Below, one piece after another: positions 8,537 to 16,362 of a DNA stretch of 64,000 bases (its first letter is position 1; every line of letters begins with the position of its first letter). Made by a program: the position numbers and the translations under genes. Source of the stretch: Clostridia bacterium (GTDB lineage Bacteria; Bacillota; Clostridia; Christensenellales; Aristaeellaceae); NCBI GenBank assembly GCA_017395685.1, contig JAFQOD010000013.1:1-64000 (forward strand). The letters run 5' to 3'. The notes below the pieces were generated by a model, which did no database searches, was not told the origin of the DNA, and saw only the letters and a list, made by a program, of their open reading frames with translations.

Positions 8537-9718
8537 ATGAAGAAGATACTGCGGGCATTGATACTGATTCTGCTTGTCCTGCTGTCGGTGACCGCCCAGG
8601 CAGAATGTCATCATACCTACGACATGGTTGACGTGAAGATGGTAACTTGTGAAAGCGATGGTTACTATCTCCTGAAGTGCAACGACTGCGGCCATACCGT
8701 GAAGGAGATTACTGACAAGGCTTATGGCCACGACTGGGCGTATGTGACTGGCCAGGAGGCTGATTGTACCGAGGATGGCTTCAAACGGTACATGTGCGGC
8801 AACTGCGGTGAGAGCCGTATTGAGACCCTGACTGCACCGGGACATAAGTGGAAGGATTCCCATATTCTGGAGGAAGCTTCCTGCACCAAAGCAGGTTCCA
8901 TGCGAACTATCTGCGAGGTCTGCGGCCTGTCCGGCACCCGCGTGATCGAAAAGGGCCACAAATATGGCGAGTGGACGATCACCGAGGAAGCCACTGATCA
9001 CTCCAAGGGTACCCGTACCCGTACCTGCCGCATCTGCAAAAAGAAGCAGACCGAGAGCTACTATCCCGAAGGAACGCTCTACAAGAACATCAAGAACAAG
9101 AAGACCGAGGTCAAGGAACTGCAGCAGATGCTGACAGATCTGGGCTTTCTCAACGACAAGGTGGACGGCATCTTCGGCGCCAAGACCGAAAAGGCTGTAA
9201 AGGCCCTCCAGAAGGAACACGGCCTGACCGTGGACGGCATCGCCTGGCCCCAGACGATCCACAACCTGGGCGTGGCATGGAACGCAGCTTTCGGTGAACC
9301 GGAGGCTCCGACTGAGTCCGGCGCGGCCTATCCGCCCATGTGCACACTGCTCGTCCTGGAGGATGAAACGGAAATCTGGGACACCTGTGAAGTTCACGCG
9401 GATATCTTCATGCATGCCGCAGACGAATTGCCTGAGACCGCCGCTGAGACTGAGATTGCCAATGCATATACCGCCGCCTGGCAGGCAGAGCTGGAGCGCC
9501 TGTATCAGCTGTGGCTGGAGAAATGCGCCCCGGAGGATCAGCCGATGGTCATCAATCACAAGACGATGTTTATGGGCTACCTGAACAGCCAGCAGTTCCT
9601 GTGGAACACGCAGTATGGCGAGGGTTCGATGAATACGCTGAACAGGGTCAATAAGATGCTGATGTACCAGTGCAGTATGCTTTGTGATCTGACCTACCGT
9701 CTGACCCCGGCTGAATAA
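8537..9718 (+). CDS. Secreted protein: CxxC repeats, peptidoglycan-binding domain, C-terminal CxxH...LC module
   Basis: The 393-residue product starts at 8537, where GGAGGATCCTGCG precedes the ATG; the in-frame ATG at 8504 lies in the upstream hairpin and lacks a ribosome site. The signal peptide ends at AQA. Residues about 25-180 hold CxxC repeats (CNDCG, CGNCG, CEVCG, CRICK) alternating with GHDW/GHKW/GHKY and TC-containing hinges. Residues 192-246 form a peptidoglycan-binding type 1 domain (LQQMLTDLGF, DGIFGAKTEKAVKALQ). Residues 284-393 form a helical module opening CEVH and ending MLCDLTY, like the two modules at the end of the protein at 1921. The likely location is the cell wall, held by the peptidoglycan-binding domain. 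No catalytic residues are recognised. The role is unknown. Confidence 0.85.
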   Translation: MKKILRALILILLVLLSVTAQAECHHTYDMVDVKMVTCESDGYYLLKCNDCGHTVKEITDKAYGHDWAYVTGQEADCTEDGFKRYMCGNCGESRIETLTAPGHKWKDSHILEEASCTKAGSMRTICEVCGLSGTRVIEKGHKYGEWTITEEATDHSKGTRTRTCRICKKKQTESYYPEGTLYKNIKNKKTEVKELQQMLTDLGFLNDKVDGIFGAKTEKAVKALQKEHGLTVDGIAWPQTIHNLGVAWNAAFGEPEAPTESGAAYPPMCTLLVLEDETEIWDTCEVHADIFMHAADELPETAAETEIANAYTAAWQAELERLYQLWLEKCAPEDQPMVINHKTMFMGYLNSQQFLWNTQYGEGSMNTLNRVNKMLMYQCSMLCDLTYRLTPAE

Positions 9719-9752
9719 GCGGATCATGAGATGCGAGAGGGGCGTTTGGGAA

Positions 9753-11111
9753 ATGAAAAAGAATGCAATTTTTCTGTTAATGGTTGTTTCAATTACTTTT
9801 CTTTTTGCCTTTTCGGCAAATGCGGCATTAAGGGGCGATGAGGGCCTGATTCCCCTTGACTGCAGCAAATCCGGCCATAACTGGGTGGCAGTATCCGGCT
9901 TGGGAGCCACATGCGATTCGCCTGCGTATTTTAAATACGAGTGCAGCCGCTGCGATGCAACAAAGACCGAAACATCCGGCGAAGCGCTGGGCCATCGCTG
10001 GGTGGATGACGGTACCACTTATCCCGATTGCGAACATCCTGGGCTGGAAAAAATGCATTGCTCCATTTGCTCCAAAACATGGGAAAATATTATTTCTGCC
10101 CTTGGCCACAACTGGGTAAATAAAGGGGTGGTCATGGAAGCAACCTGTGAAAAACCCGGTATCAGGGAAGATGAATGTGAAAACTGCGGCAAAACCCTGA
10201 TGTTTGAAATCGATGCCACCGGGCATAATTGGAGAAATACCCTGATAATCAAGGAAGCTACCTGTACTGCCGAGGGAAAGGCGAAGGCAAAATGTCGGGA
10301 CTGCGGTAAGGAAGGCACACGCACATTGAAAAAAACCGCTCACACCTATGATGCTTGGACCATTACCAGACAGGCAACTGAAACCCAGAAAGGCATCCGG
10401 ACTGCCGTATGCCAGGTATGTGATAAAAAAATAAAAGAAGAATTTGAATTCATTCCGGGTGATATTGCTGTATATACCAGCAGAGGAAATGTGAATATCC
10501 GTTCCGGCGCAGGGAAAAGCAACAAGCTGGTTGATCAGATCAGCAAAAAAGGCACTTATCTTGGTCAGCTGCGGGAATCCGCCATTGATAAAGACGGAGT
10601 TGTCTGGCATAAAATCAAATATAACAAGAAGATTTGCTGGATCATGTCTGATTATGCCCGGCTTGATTTTGAGAGGGTTGATCTTACAAAAGAACGGCTC
10701 CCTGATGCAAGCGGCACTGAACTGACCCAGTATTTCCTGAAAAGCCTCACCCCTGCCGGCACTGCGCTGGGGCTTGATGAAATCTCAGCGGATGATGTGA
10801 CGGAATGGGCGGGGGAAGCAATCTATCTTTCCGGGCATTTCTATGTGGAGCATATCAATCTGACCGGTGCCGGATACAGCATTTATGGCGTCAAGGCCGG
10901 TGATAAGATCACGAATGCACAAAAAAACCTCAAGACAAAGGGCCTGATTCTGGAAAAGCAGCTTGGTGATCAATACACCTACCGTATTCCCTGCCTTCCG
11001 GCTGCCCTGGCTGCAGATGAAAGCGGATGCTGCGGCAGCCTCATTATCATTGTTGATTCTGCGAAAAAAGTTTCGGAAATTCAGCTGTATGCCGATCTTC
11101 CTGCTGAATAA
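9753..11111 (+). CDS. Secreted protein: CxxC/GHxW repeats and a bacterial SH3 domain
   Basis: The 452-residue product starts at the MKKNAIF methionine (9753), preceded by GAGAGGGG; an in-frame ATG at 9726 is less likely. The signal peptide ends at SANA. Residues about 35-230 hold a regular array of CxxC units (CSRC, CSIC, CENC, CRDC, CQVC) separated by GHxW motifs and by ATC hinges. Residues about 240-310 are an SH3b domain (NVNIRSGAGKSNKLV...WHKIKY...WI), usually a cell-wall contact domain. The last 140 residues are unrecognised. Its DNA is clearly richer in A and T than its neighbours (many AAA, ATT and AAT codons), which suggests a separate origin although the domain plan matches the adjacent genes. 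Confidence 0.82.
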   Translation: MKKNAIFLLMVVSITFLFAFSANAALRGDEGLIPLDCSKSGHNWVAVSGLGATCDSPAYFKYECSRCDATKTETSGEALGHRWVDDGTTYPDCEHPGLEKMHCSICSKTWENIISALGHNWVNKGVVMEATCEKPGIREDECENCGKTLMFEIDATGHNWRNTLIIKEATCTAEGKAKAKCRDCGKEGTRTLKKTAHTYDAWTITRQATETQKGIRTAVCQVCDKKIKEEFEFIPGDIAVYTSRGNVNIRSGAGKSNKLVDQISKKGTYLGQLRESAIDKDGVVWHKIKYNKKICWIMSDYARLDFERVDLTKERLPDASGTELTQYFLKSLTPAGTALGLDEISADDVTEWAGEAIYLSGHFYVEHINLTGAGYSIYGVKAGDKITNAQKNLKTKGLILEKQLGDQYTYRIPCLPAALAADESGCCGSLIIIVDSAKKVSEIQLYADLPAE

Positions 11112-11252
11112 CGGATCCTGTAGAGAAAAGATCCACAATATAACGCCTTTTCTGCTTATCAAACAGGAATTGTCTGCTCCTTCATCCGGCATTCATGGGG
11201 TGCCGGGATAGAAAGGAGCAAATCAACGCCCTCTGTAAAAGGAGAAATGGAT

Positions 11253-12617
11253 ATGTGCAAAAGAATTATTTCTGTATTTTTGCTTCTGAATATGATTCTC
11301 TCTCTGCCTTTGGCGCATGCTGCAGATGCGCTGCAAATTGTGAAACAGCCCCAATCTCAGAATGCGGTGGAAGGGGGAAGCTGTACCTTCAGCGCCTATG
11401 CCAAAGGCCATACCGGCATCACCTGGCGGCTCTGCAGCCCCGATGGTGCAGAAGATTTTCCCTTTACCTATGCGGCGGAGCATTTCCCCGGCCTGCAGGT
11501 TTCGGGGAAGAACAGCCATAATCTTACTCTGAAAAATATCCCTGGTAAAATGGACGGCTGGATCATCTACTGTGTGTACAGCACCAGATCGGCAAAGATG
11601 GAAACGGACGCGGTCACTCTTCGTGTTACAGACCACAGTGGCAGCCCTGTCAACGGGGCAAATACGCCGGCCTCCACACCTGCGCCTATGGGTATGAATG
11701 ACGGTGATATCGTATTTCCGGCTGAGGGCGAGAAAACCCTCCGTACCATCGGCTGCGTCATCCACTTTGTGGATAAGGACGGCAACATCAAGGGTGATTC
11801 CTTCACGGAGCTCAACTTTGGCGAGGAGTACTACAACACCCTGACCCGCAAAACCGTCACCGACGGTTCCGTGGATGTGAAGGTCTCCGCCGAAATTCCC
11901 AAGGGCAAGAAGGTCGCCTACTGGGTCATCAACGGCGCCAAGTACACCTTCAATTCTGAGGTGAAGAGCTTTACCCTGCGTGAAGTGCCCTATGGCATGG
12001 TGATCGAGGCCGTTCTGAATGGCAATACTGCTCAGACACTGCTCACCGCGGAAAAAATCCAGCAGCAGCGCACCGGCGAAACCCTGCTGGTGGAAACCAA
12101 GAGCGCCCGCATGTCCCATGTGAATGACAGCCAGAAGGCCTCCGGCGGATATTTCACCGAGTTCGACTTTACGGACGACTATGTGAACAAAGCGACGGGC
12201 GAAACCGAGCAGGGCGGCCGCGTAACGGTTCGAGTGGCTGCCAGCATCCCCGAGGGCAAGCTGGTCACTTTCTGGCGCTTCAACGGCGCACGGCTGAATT
12301 TTAACTCTGACGTGACTTCCTTTATTGTGGAAAACCTGGCGGAAAGTATGCTCTATCAGCCGGTGTTCTACACCAAAACCACACCTGTGCCGGAATATAG
12401 CATCAGCTGTAAAAACTGCACCTTCTCCGGCGGCGGCTACAGCAATGCCAAATCCGGCACCGTTCCCTATGGCACGAAGATCACCATTACGCCTCAGGGC
12501 AATTCTTCGCTGGGTTGGTGGAGCGGCAGCTACGGTACCGGCGAAGTAAGTAAAAAATCCATCACCTGGACCGTAAAGAACAACTGCTCCTTCGAATGGC
12601 ATATGGTCATAAACTGA
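11253..12617 (+). CDS. Secreted protein with an Ig-like domain and two related repeats
   Basis: GGAG lies eight bases before the ATG at 11253 and only two before the ATG at 11247, so 11253 is preferred (454 residues). The signal peptide ends near AHA. Residues about 25-125 look like an immunoglobulin-type fold (QPQSQNAVEGGSCTFSAYA ... WIIYCVYS). After a Ser/Thr/Pro linker come two related blocks of about 95 residues, each with a D-x-V-x-V-x-x-x-I-P-x-G-K core followed by a (V/R)(I/F)NGA...FNS pattern. A short C-terminal beta domain has two cysteines and a Trp-Trp pair (GWWSG). There is no anchor motif. It belongs with the surrounding block of secreted proteins; the function is unknown. Confidence 0.8.
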   Translation: MCKRIISVFLLLNMILSLPLAHAADALQIVKQPQSQNAVEGGSCTFSAYAKGHTGITWRLCSPDGAEDFPFTYAAEHFPGLQVSGKNSHNLTLKNIPGKMDGWIIYCVYSTRSAKMETDAVTLRVTDHSGSPVNGANTPASTPAPMGMNDGDIVFPAEGEKTLRTIGCVIHFVDKDGNIKGDSFTELNFGEEYYNTLTRKTVTDGSVDVKVSAEIPKGKKVAYWVINGAKYTFNSEVKSFTLREVPYGMVIEAVLNGNTAQTLLTAEKIQQQRTGETLLVETKSARMSHVNDSQKASGGYFTEFDFTDDYVNKATGETEQGGRVTVRVAASIPEGKLVTFWRFNGARLNFNSDVTSFIVENLAESMLYQPVFYTKTTPVPEYSISCKNCTFSGGGYSNAKSGTVPYGTKITITPQGNSSLGWWSGSYGTGEVSKKSITWTVKNNCSFEWHMVIN

Positions 12618-12634
12618 TATAAAGGAGGATTTGC

Positions 12635-13597
12635 ATGAAGCGTTTCATTGCGCTGTTCCTGCTGCTGTGCATGGTGCTTGCCGCTATGCCAGCCCTGGCA
12701 GACAGCGGGTATATCGGCGACATGGAGGTCGTCAACTGCAGCGAATGGGTTTCCCTGCGGGAAGAGCCCAGCACCCGGTCAGAAAGGCTGGTAAAGGTGT
12801 CGTTGGGAGCCATTGTCAGCAATTGCCGGCAGGTCAACGACGAATGGATCTACGGCTTGTATGACGGGTATGGCGGCTACATCCTGGCTGAATACCTGGA
12901 ACCCAGCGACGGACGCATCACCTTCAGCGCCATGATGATCACCATCCTTGATGGTGCGCCCTTCTACGCCACGATTGACGGCATAGAGCCCATCGACTGC
13001 ATTCCGGCAAACACCATTGTGCGCAATTGCTGCATCATGGACAACAACAGGGTCTATGTGGAATGGGGCAGCCGCTGTGGCTTTATCAATCTGCTGCATG
13101 CAGAAGTTTACAACGAGATGCTGCATTTCCCGCAGCAGATCACGCTGCACTGCAATCTCTTTGACGGGGAAAATGCCTTTGTCAACGGAGAAGGAGATAG
13201 TTTCTCCCCTGCCCTTCAAGTGGAATACACGGAGAATTTTCCTATTCATGACTATGCCTACGATGTCTATGAATACATGGAATTCATGGAAGCAGACAGC
13301 GAAGATCTCCCCAAGGTGTCTTTCGTTCTGCATACGGATACGGTCATCAGTACGGTGCACCTGTTCAGCGTTTCACTCCGGTCCATGGATGATGAAACCG
13401 GCGAAGCTGTGCTGGATCTGACACTGGAGAACATCAAATACCAGATGGATCCGGAGCATCCGCTGTCTGTGGGCGCAGTAATCTGGGGGGATACGCCCAA
13501 CCTGGCTGTTGGTTATGCGACATCAGCAGGCGTATACCATTTTGCCTTCATTGAGATCAGCGGTGAGGATGGAAGCATTCTTCTGAATGAATTCTGA
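12635..13597 (+). CDS. Secreted SH3-domain protein
   Basis: The 320-residue product has a clear signal peptide (MKRFIALFLLLCMVLAAMPALA) and a strong AAAGGAGG site upstream. Residues about 28-95 form a bacterial SH3 domain (NCSEWVSLREEPSTRSERLVKV ... GYGGYILAEYLEP), the type used to contact peptidoglycan or peptides. A second, weaker SH3-like stretch may follow around residues 100-150. The remainder, with EYTENFPIHDYAYDVYEYMEF, is not recognised. It follows the Ig-like protein by only 17 bases, suggesting co-transcription. The likely location is the cell wall or the outside; no catalytic residues are seen. Confidence 0.8.
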   Translation: MKRFIALFLLLCMVLAAMPALADSGYIGDMEVVNCSEWVSLREEPSTRSERLVKVSLGAIVSNCRQVNDEWIYGLYDGYGGYILAEYLEPSDGRITFSAMMITILDGAPFYATIDGIEPIDCIPANTIVRNCCIMDNNRVYVEWGSRCGFINLLHAEVYNEMLHFPQQITLHCNLFDGENAFVNGEGDSFSPALQVEYTENFPIHDYAYDVYEYMEFMEADSEDLPKVSFVLHTDTVISTVHLFSVSLRSMDDETGEAVLDLTLENIKYQMDPEHPLSVGAVIWGDTPNLAVGYATSAGVYHFAFIEISGEDGSILLNEF

Positions 13598-13637
13598 TAA
13601 TGTGCATAGAAACCTCATTCAATGATGGGATTCATCC

Positions 13638-13829
13638 TTGATTTTGCTGCGAACAAGCGTGATTTACGCTTCCTACGTGGAAATGATAGGCCTCATCGGC
13701 GCCGGCAACAACCCCATGGTTGGTATGACCGTGGCTGTGGCCGTTGCCATCGAAGAAGCCCAGAAGCAAGCGGATTTTTCAGGGGAAATCCTGAAAAAAG
13801 CTGAAAAGAAACAGCATATTTTCCAATAA
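13638..13829 (+). pseudogene. Short gene remnant, unrecognised
   Basis: A 63-codon frame opens at a TTG without a ribosome site. It contains a protein-like stretch (YVEMIGLIGAGNNPMVGMTV, then AVAVAIEEAQ) with codon use like that of nearby genes, and ends in a Lys-rich tail just before a strong terminator. It looks like the 3' end of a gene whose front has been lost, but no family is recognised. The rest of 13598-14077 holds the terminator and the operator/promoter listed separately. Confidence 0.3.
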
Positions 13830-13835
13830 AAAGTT

Positions 13836-13881
13836 GGGCCTGTCATGGAAAGAGTTTTCCTTCATGACGGGCCCGATTTTT
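13836..13881 (+). terminator. Rho-independent terminator
   Basis: GGGCCTGTCATG pairs with CATGACGGGCCC (one G-T pair), followed by GATTTTTA. It separates the surface-protein block from the starch locus. Confidence 0.8.
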
Positions 13882-13981
13882 ATGGAGAAAGTGGATGAAA
13901 ATATGATGTCATTTGAAAGAAAAGAATTCCTCTTATAGCGTTTATCATGCATGAAAAGCATTGGAAAATACGGAAAATTCC

Positions 13982-13999
13982 AAGGAAACCGGTTTCCTT
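13982..13999. promoter_or_regulatory. 18-bp perfect palindrome, probable LacI-family operator
   Basis: AAGGAAACCGGTTTCCTT is a perfect palindrome with a central CG, the usual architecture of LacI/GalR-family operators and close to cre sites. It lies nine bases upstream of the -35 of the starch locus, whose last gene (19859) encodes a LacI-family regulator. Binding by that protein is inferred; CcpA is an alternative. Confidence 0.7.
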
Positions 14000-14007
14000 A
14001 TTTCTTG

Positions 14008-14035
14008 TTGACTTTCGTTTTTGCTACGATATACT
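14008..14035 (+). promoter_or_regulatory. Promoter of the starch/maltodextrin locus
   Basis: TTGACT (14008-14013) and TATACT (14030-14035) are separated by 16 bases, about 40 bases before the CBM26 gene. Confidence 0.75.
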
Positions 14036-14077
14036 TGAATTACCAAGTTCCCGTTCAAACTTAAAAAGGAGGAAACA

Positions 14078-15067
14078 ATGATGAAGAAACTGGTTGCTTT
14101 ATTGATCTGTCTCATGATGCTGCCCATCCTGCCTGCCATGGCGGAAGAGGCAGAAATGCTGGTTGTGTATGCCAAGGTTCCTGCTGATTGGACCTGGCCC
14201 TGCGTTTGGGCCTGGAGCAGCGATGGAACCAATGCCTTCGCCGCCTGGCCTGGCGATCAGATGGAGCCCGATCCTGCCAACGAGGGCTGGTACTACATCT
14301 ACCTGCCTGCCGGCATGGAAAGCGTAATCATCAACGCCAACGACGGCGGCATCCAGACGGATGAAGTGAAGATCGACAAGCAGTCTGCCTGGATCACCGT
14401 TGCTGAGGACAAGACCGCCGCCGTTTCCTTCGAGGCGCAGACCACTGGCGAGGTCCCCGCTTACACCGAGCGCTATACCGTGTATGCGCAGGTAGATGCT
14501 TCCTGGGAAAATCCCGGCGTCTGGGCTTGGCAGCATCCCTCCGGAAAGAATGCCTTTGCCCCCTGGCCTGGCCGCACCATGAAGGCCAATGCCAACGGCT
14601 GGTATTCCGCGAAGGTTCCCGCCTGGTGCAACTGCGTGATCATTAACGCCAACGGCGGTGCTGTACAGACCGCTGACCTCAAGGATCTGGATCCTGCCGA
14701 TCTGTGGATCACTGTGGCTGCCGACGGCGCTGTGGAAGTGACCTATGACGATCCTACTGCCCCCAAGGCTGCGGATATCACCGTTTATGCCAAGGTTCCT
14801 GCCGATTGGGCCAATCCCTGCCTGTGGGCCTGGGAGCATCCCTCCGGAACCAACGCCTTTGCCGGCTGGCCCGGCGAAGCCCTGACTGCCGGCGAGGACG
14901 GCTGGTACGCCATCACCGTTCCCGGCTGGATCAACAGCGTGATCATCAATGCCAATGAAGGCAGTGTTCAGACCACCGATCTTCGCGTCGATGCCGGCAA
15001 GAATCTGTACGTAAATGTCGTCAGCGCCGAAGAAGCGACTGTAGCCTACGAAAAGCCTGCCGAGTAA
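14078..15067 (+). CDS. Secreted starch-binding protein with three CBM26 modules
   Basis: The 329-residue product has a signal peptide ending AMA and then almost nothing but three tandem modules (about residues 28-105, 129-210 and 233-320). Each carries the family 26 starch-binding pattern: V-Y-A-K/Q-V-x-A-x-W, W-A-W, NAFA-x-WPG, a WY pair, VIINAN and QT. CBM26 binds starch and maltodextrins through aromatic residues. There is no catalytic domain and no obvious anchor, so it probably captures starch at or near the cell for the transporter encoded downstream. AGGAGG lies five bases before the ATG at 14078 and eight before the one at 14081; either could serve. It is the first gene behind the palindrome-controlled promoter. 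Confidence 0.88.
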   Translation: MMKKLVALLICLMMLPILPAMAEEAEMLVVYAKVPADWTWPCVWAWSSDGTNAFAAWPGDQMEPDPANEGWYYIYLPAGMESVIINANDGGIQTDEVKIDKQSAWITVAEDKTAAVSFEAQTTGEVPAYTERYTVYAQVDASWENPGVWAWQHPSGKNAFAPWPGRTMKANANGWYSAKVPAWCNCVIINANGGAVQTADLKDLDPADLWITVAADGAVEVTYDDPTAPKAADITVYAKVPADWANPCLWAWEHPSGTNAFAGWPGEALTAGEDGWYAITVPGWINSVIINANEGSVQTTDLRVDAGKNLYVNVVSAEEATVAYEKPAE

Positions 15068-15081
15068 AGCGCTGTCCTTCG

Positions 15082-15114
15082 CAGGAGAGGAGTATGACGC
15101 TCCTCTCCTGTTTT
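15082..15114 (+). terminator. Hairpin between the CBM26 gene and the transporter genes
   Basis: An 11-bp perfect stem (CAGGAGAGGAG against CTCCTCTCCTG), loop of seven, then TTTT. The short T run suggests partial termination, giving more CBM26 mRNA than transporter mRNA. Confidence 0.6.
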
Positions 15115-15147
15115 CGCTATCATCCGTTTTATCAGGAGGAATCTGTC

Positions 15148-16362
15148 ATGCGAAAAATTTTGTGTATCCTGATGGTTGGCATCCTGTTTCTGCTGACCGG
15201 CTGCTCCGGCAATACAGGCAATCAGGGAAAGAAGAATGGCCCTGTGACAATCACCATCTGGCATGATAAGGAAGATGCCGTCATCGCCGTGCTGCAGGAT
15301 GCCGTAAAAGCGCTGGAGCCTGACATCATGGTAGCATTCGAAAAGAAGACCGGCATGACGGAATCCCTGAAGCTGGTGGGCAATGACAAGAATGCTGCGC
15401 CGGATATGTATTTCTTTGCCCATGATAAAATTGGCGTGTATGCTGAAATGGGCATTCTGACGCCCATTACTGAGCTGCTGGGGGAGAATGCACTGGCAGG
15501 GTATGTGCCGCTGACGGTCAAGGGCGCAACCTACAAGGGCAGGCTCTACCAGGTGCCCCTGTATTTTGAAACGCTGCTGTTCATGTATAACAAAAAGTAC
15601 ATAGCTGAAAAAGATGTTCCTGCCACTACGGAACAGCTTTATGCCTACATGCAGCGCAAGACCAAGTATGGTCACTATGGCTTTGTGGAGCAGCACTCCA
15701 CACCCTATTATGCCGCCGGATGGATTCACGGCTTTGGCGGCAGTTTGATCAATGATGAGGGTGCTCCCTGCCTGGACAGTGCCGAGGCCAAAGCTGCACT
15801 GGCTTACCACAAGAAATTTGTGGACTATATGCCCGGTGAAACGGAGTATGCTACGGTCAATACGCTCTTTACTGAGGGAATGGCCCATGCCACCATCGCC
15901 GGCCCCTGGTTTGTGCCCACTGTCCGTGCTGCCGGCATCAATGTGGGGATTGCCCCCATGCCCATTGTGGATGAAACCGGCCTGCCGCTAGCCCCATACT
16001 CCGGCATCCAGGGCCTGCATGTGCTGAAGGTGCAGGCGGCCCAGAAGAGGGACGCCATTGTGAAGGTGCTTGAGACCCTTATGCAGCCGGAAGTCAGTGT
16101 AAAATTGGCCAAGGTCAGCGGCTGCGCTCCTGCGGTGGAAAGTTGCTACACCTTGGAGGAAGTGACTGCCGATCCGCTGATCATGGCCATGAAGCAGACT
16201 GCCGAAACCGCCATTCCCATGCCCAATATCCCTGAAATGGATGTGATGTGGACGGTTGCAGGGAATCTGCTGGTAAATGTGAATATGAGCGGACAGGATA
16301 TTGAGCCCGCTTCCGCAGAGGCACAGAAGAAAGCGCTTGAATTGATTGAGGCGATGAAATAA
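15148..16362 (+). CDS. malE: Maltose/maltodextrin ABC transporter, substrate-binding lipoprotein
   Basis: The start at 15148 is set by AGGAGG eight bases upstream; an in-frame ATG at 15094 lies inside the upstream hairpin. The 404-residue product has a lipobox (FLLTGCSG) and then the family 1 solute-binding fold: TITIWHDKEDAV near the N-terminus, PDMYFFAHDKIG, a MYNKKY hinge segment, and TIAGPWFV followed by GIQGLHVL. This pattern matches MalE-type binding proteins for maltose and maltodextrins. It is followed without a gap by two permease genes; no ATPase is present, so a shared MsmX-type ATPase encoded elsewhere is expected. Position next to CBM26 and GH13 genes supports a starch-derived oligosaccharide substrate. 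Confidence 0.87.
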   Translation: MRKILCILMVGILFLLTGCSGNTGNQGKKNGPVTITIWHDKEDAVIAVLQDAVKALEPDIMVAFEKKTGMTESLKLVGNDKNAAPDMYFFAHDKIGVYAEMGILTPITELLGENALAGYVPLTVKGATYKGRLYQVPLYFETLLFMYNKKYIAEKDVPATTEQLYAYMQRKTKYGHYGFVEQHSTPYYAAGWIHGFGGSLINDEGAPCLDSAEAKAALAYHKKFVDYMPGETEYATVNTLFTEGMAHATIAGPWFVPTVRAAGINVGIAPMPIVDETGLPLAPYSGIQGLHVLKVQAAQKRDAIVKVLETLMQPEVSVKLAKVSGCAPAVESCYTLEEVTADPLIMAMKQTAETAIPMPNIPEMDVMWTVAGNLLVNVNMSGQDIEPASAEAQKKALELIEAMK

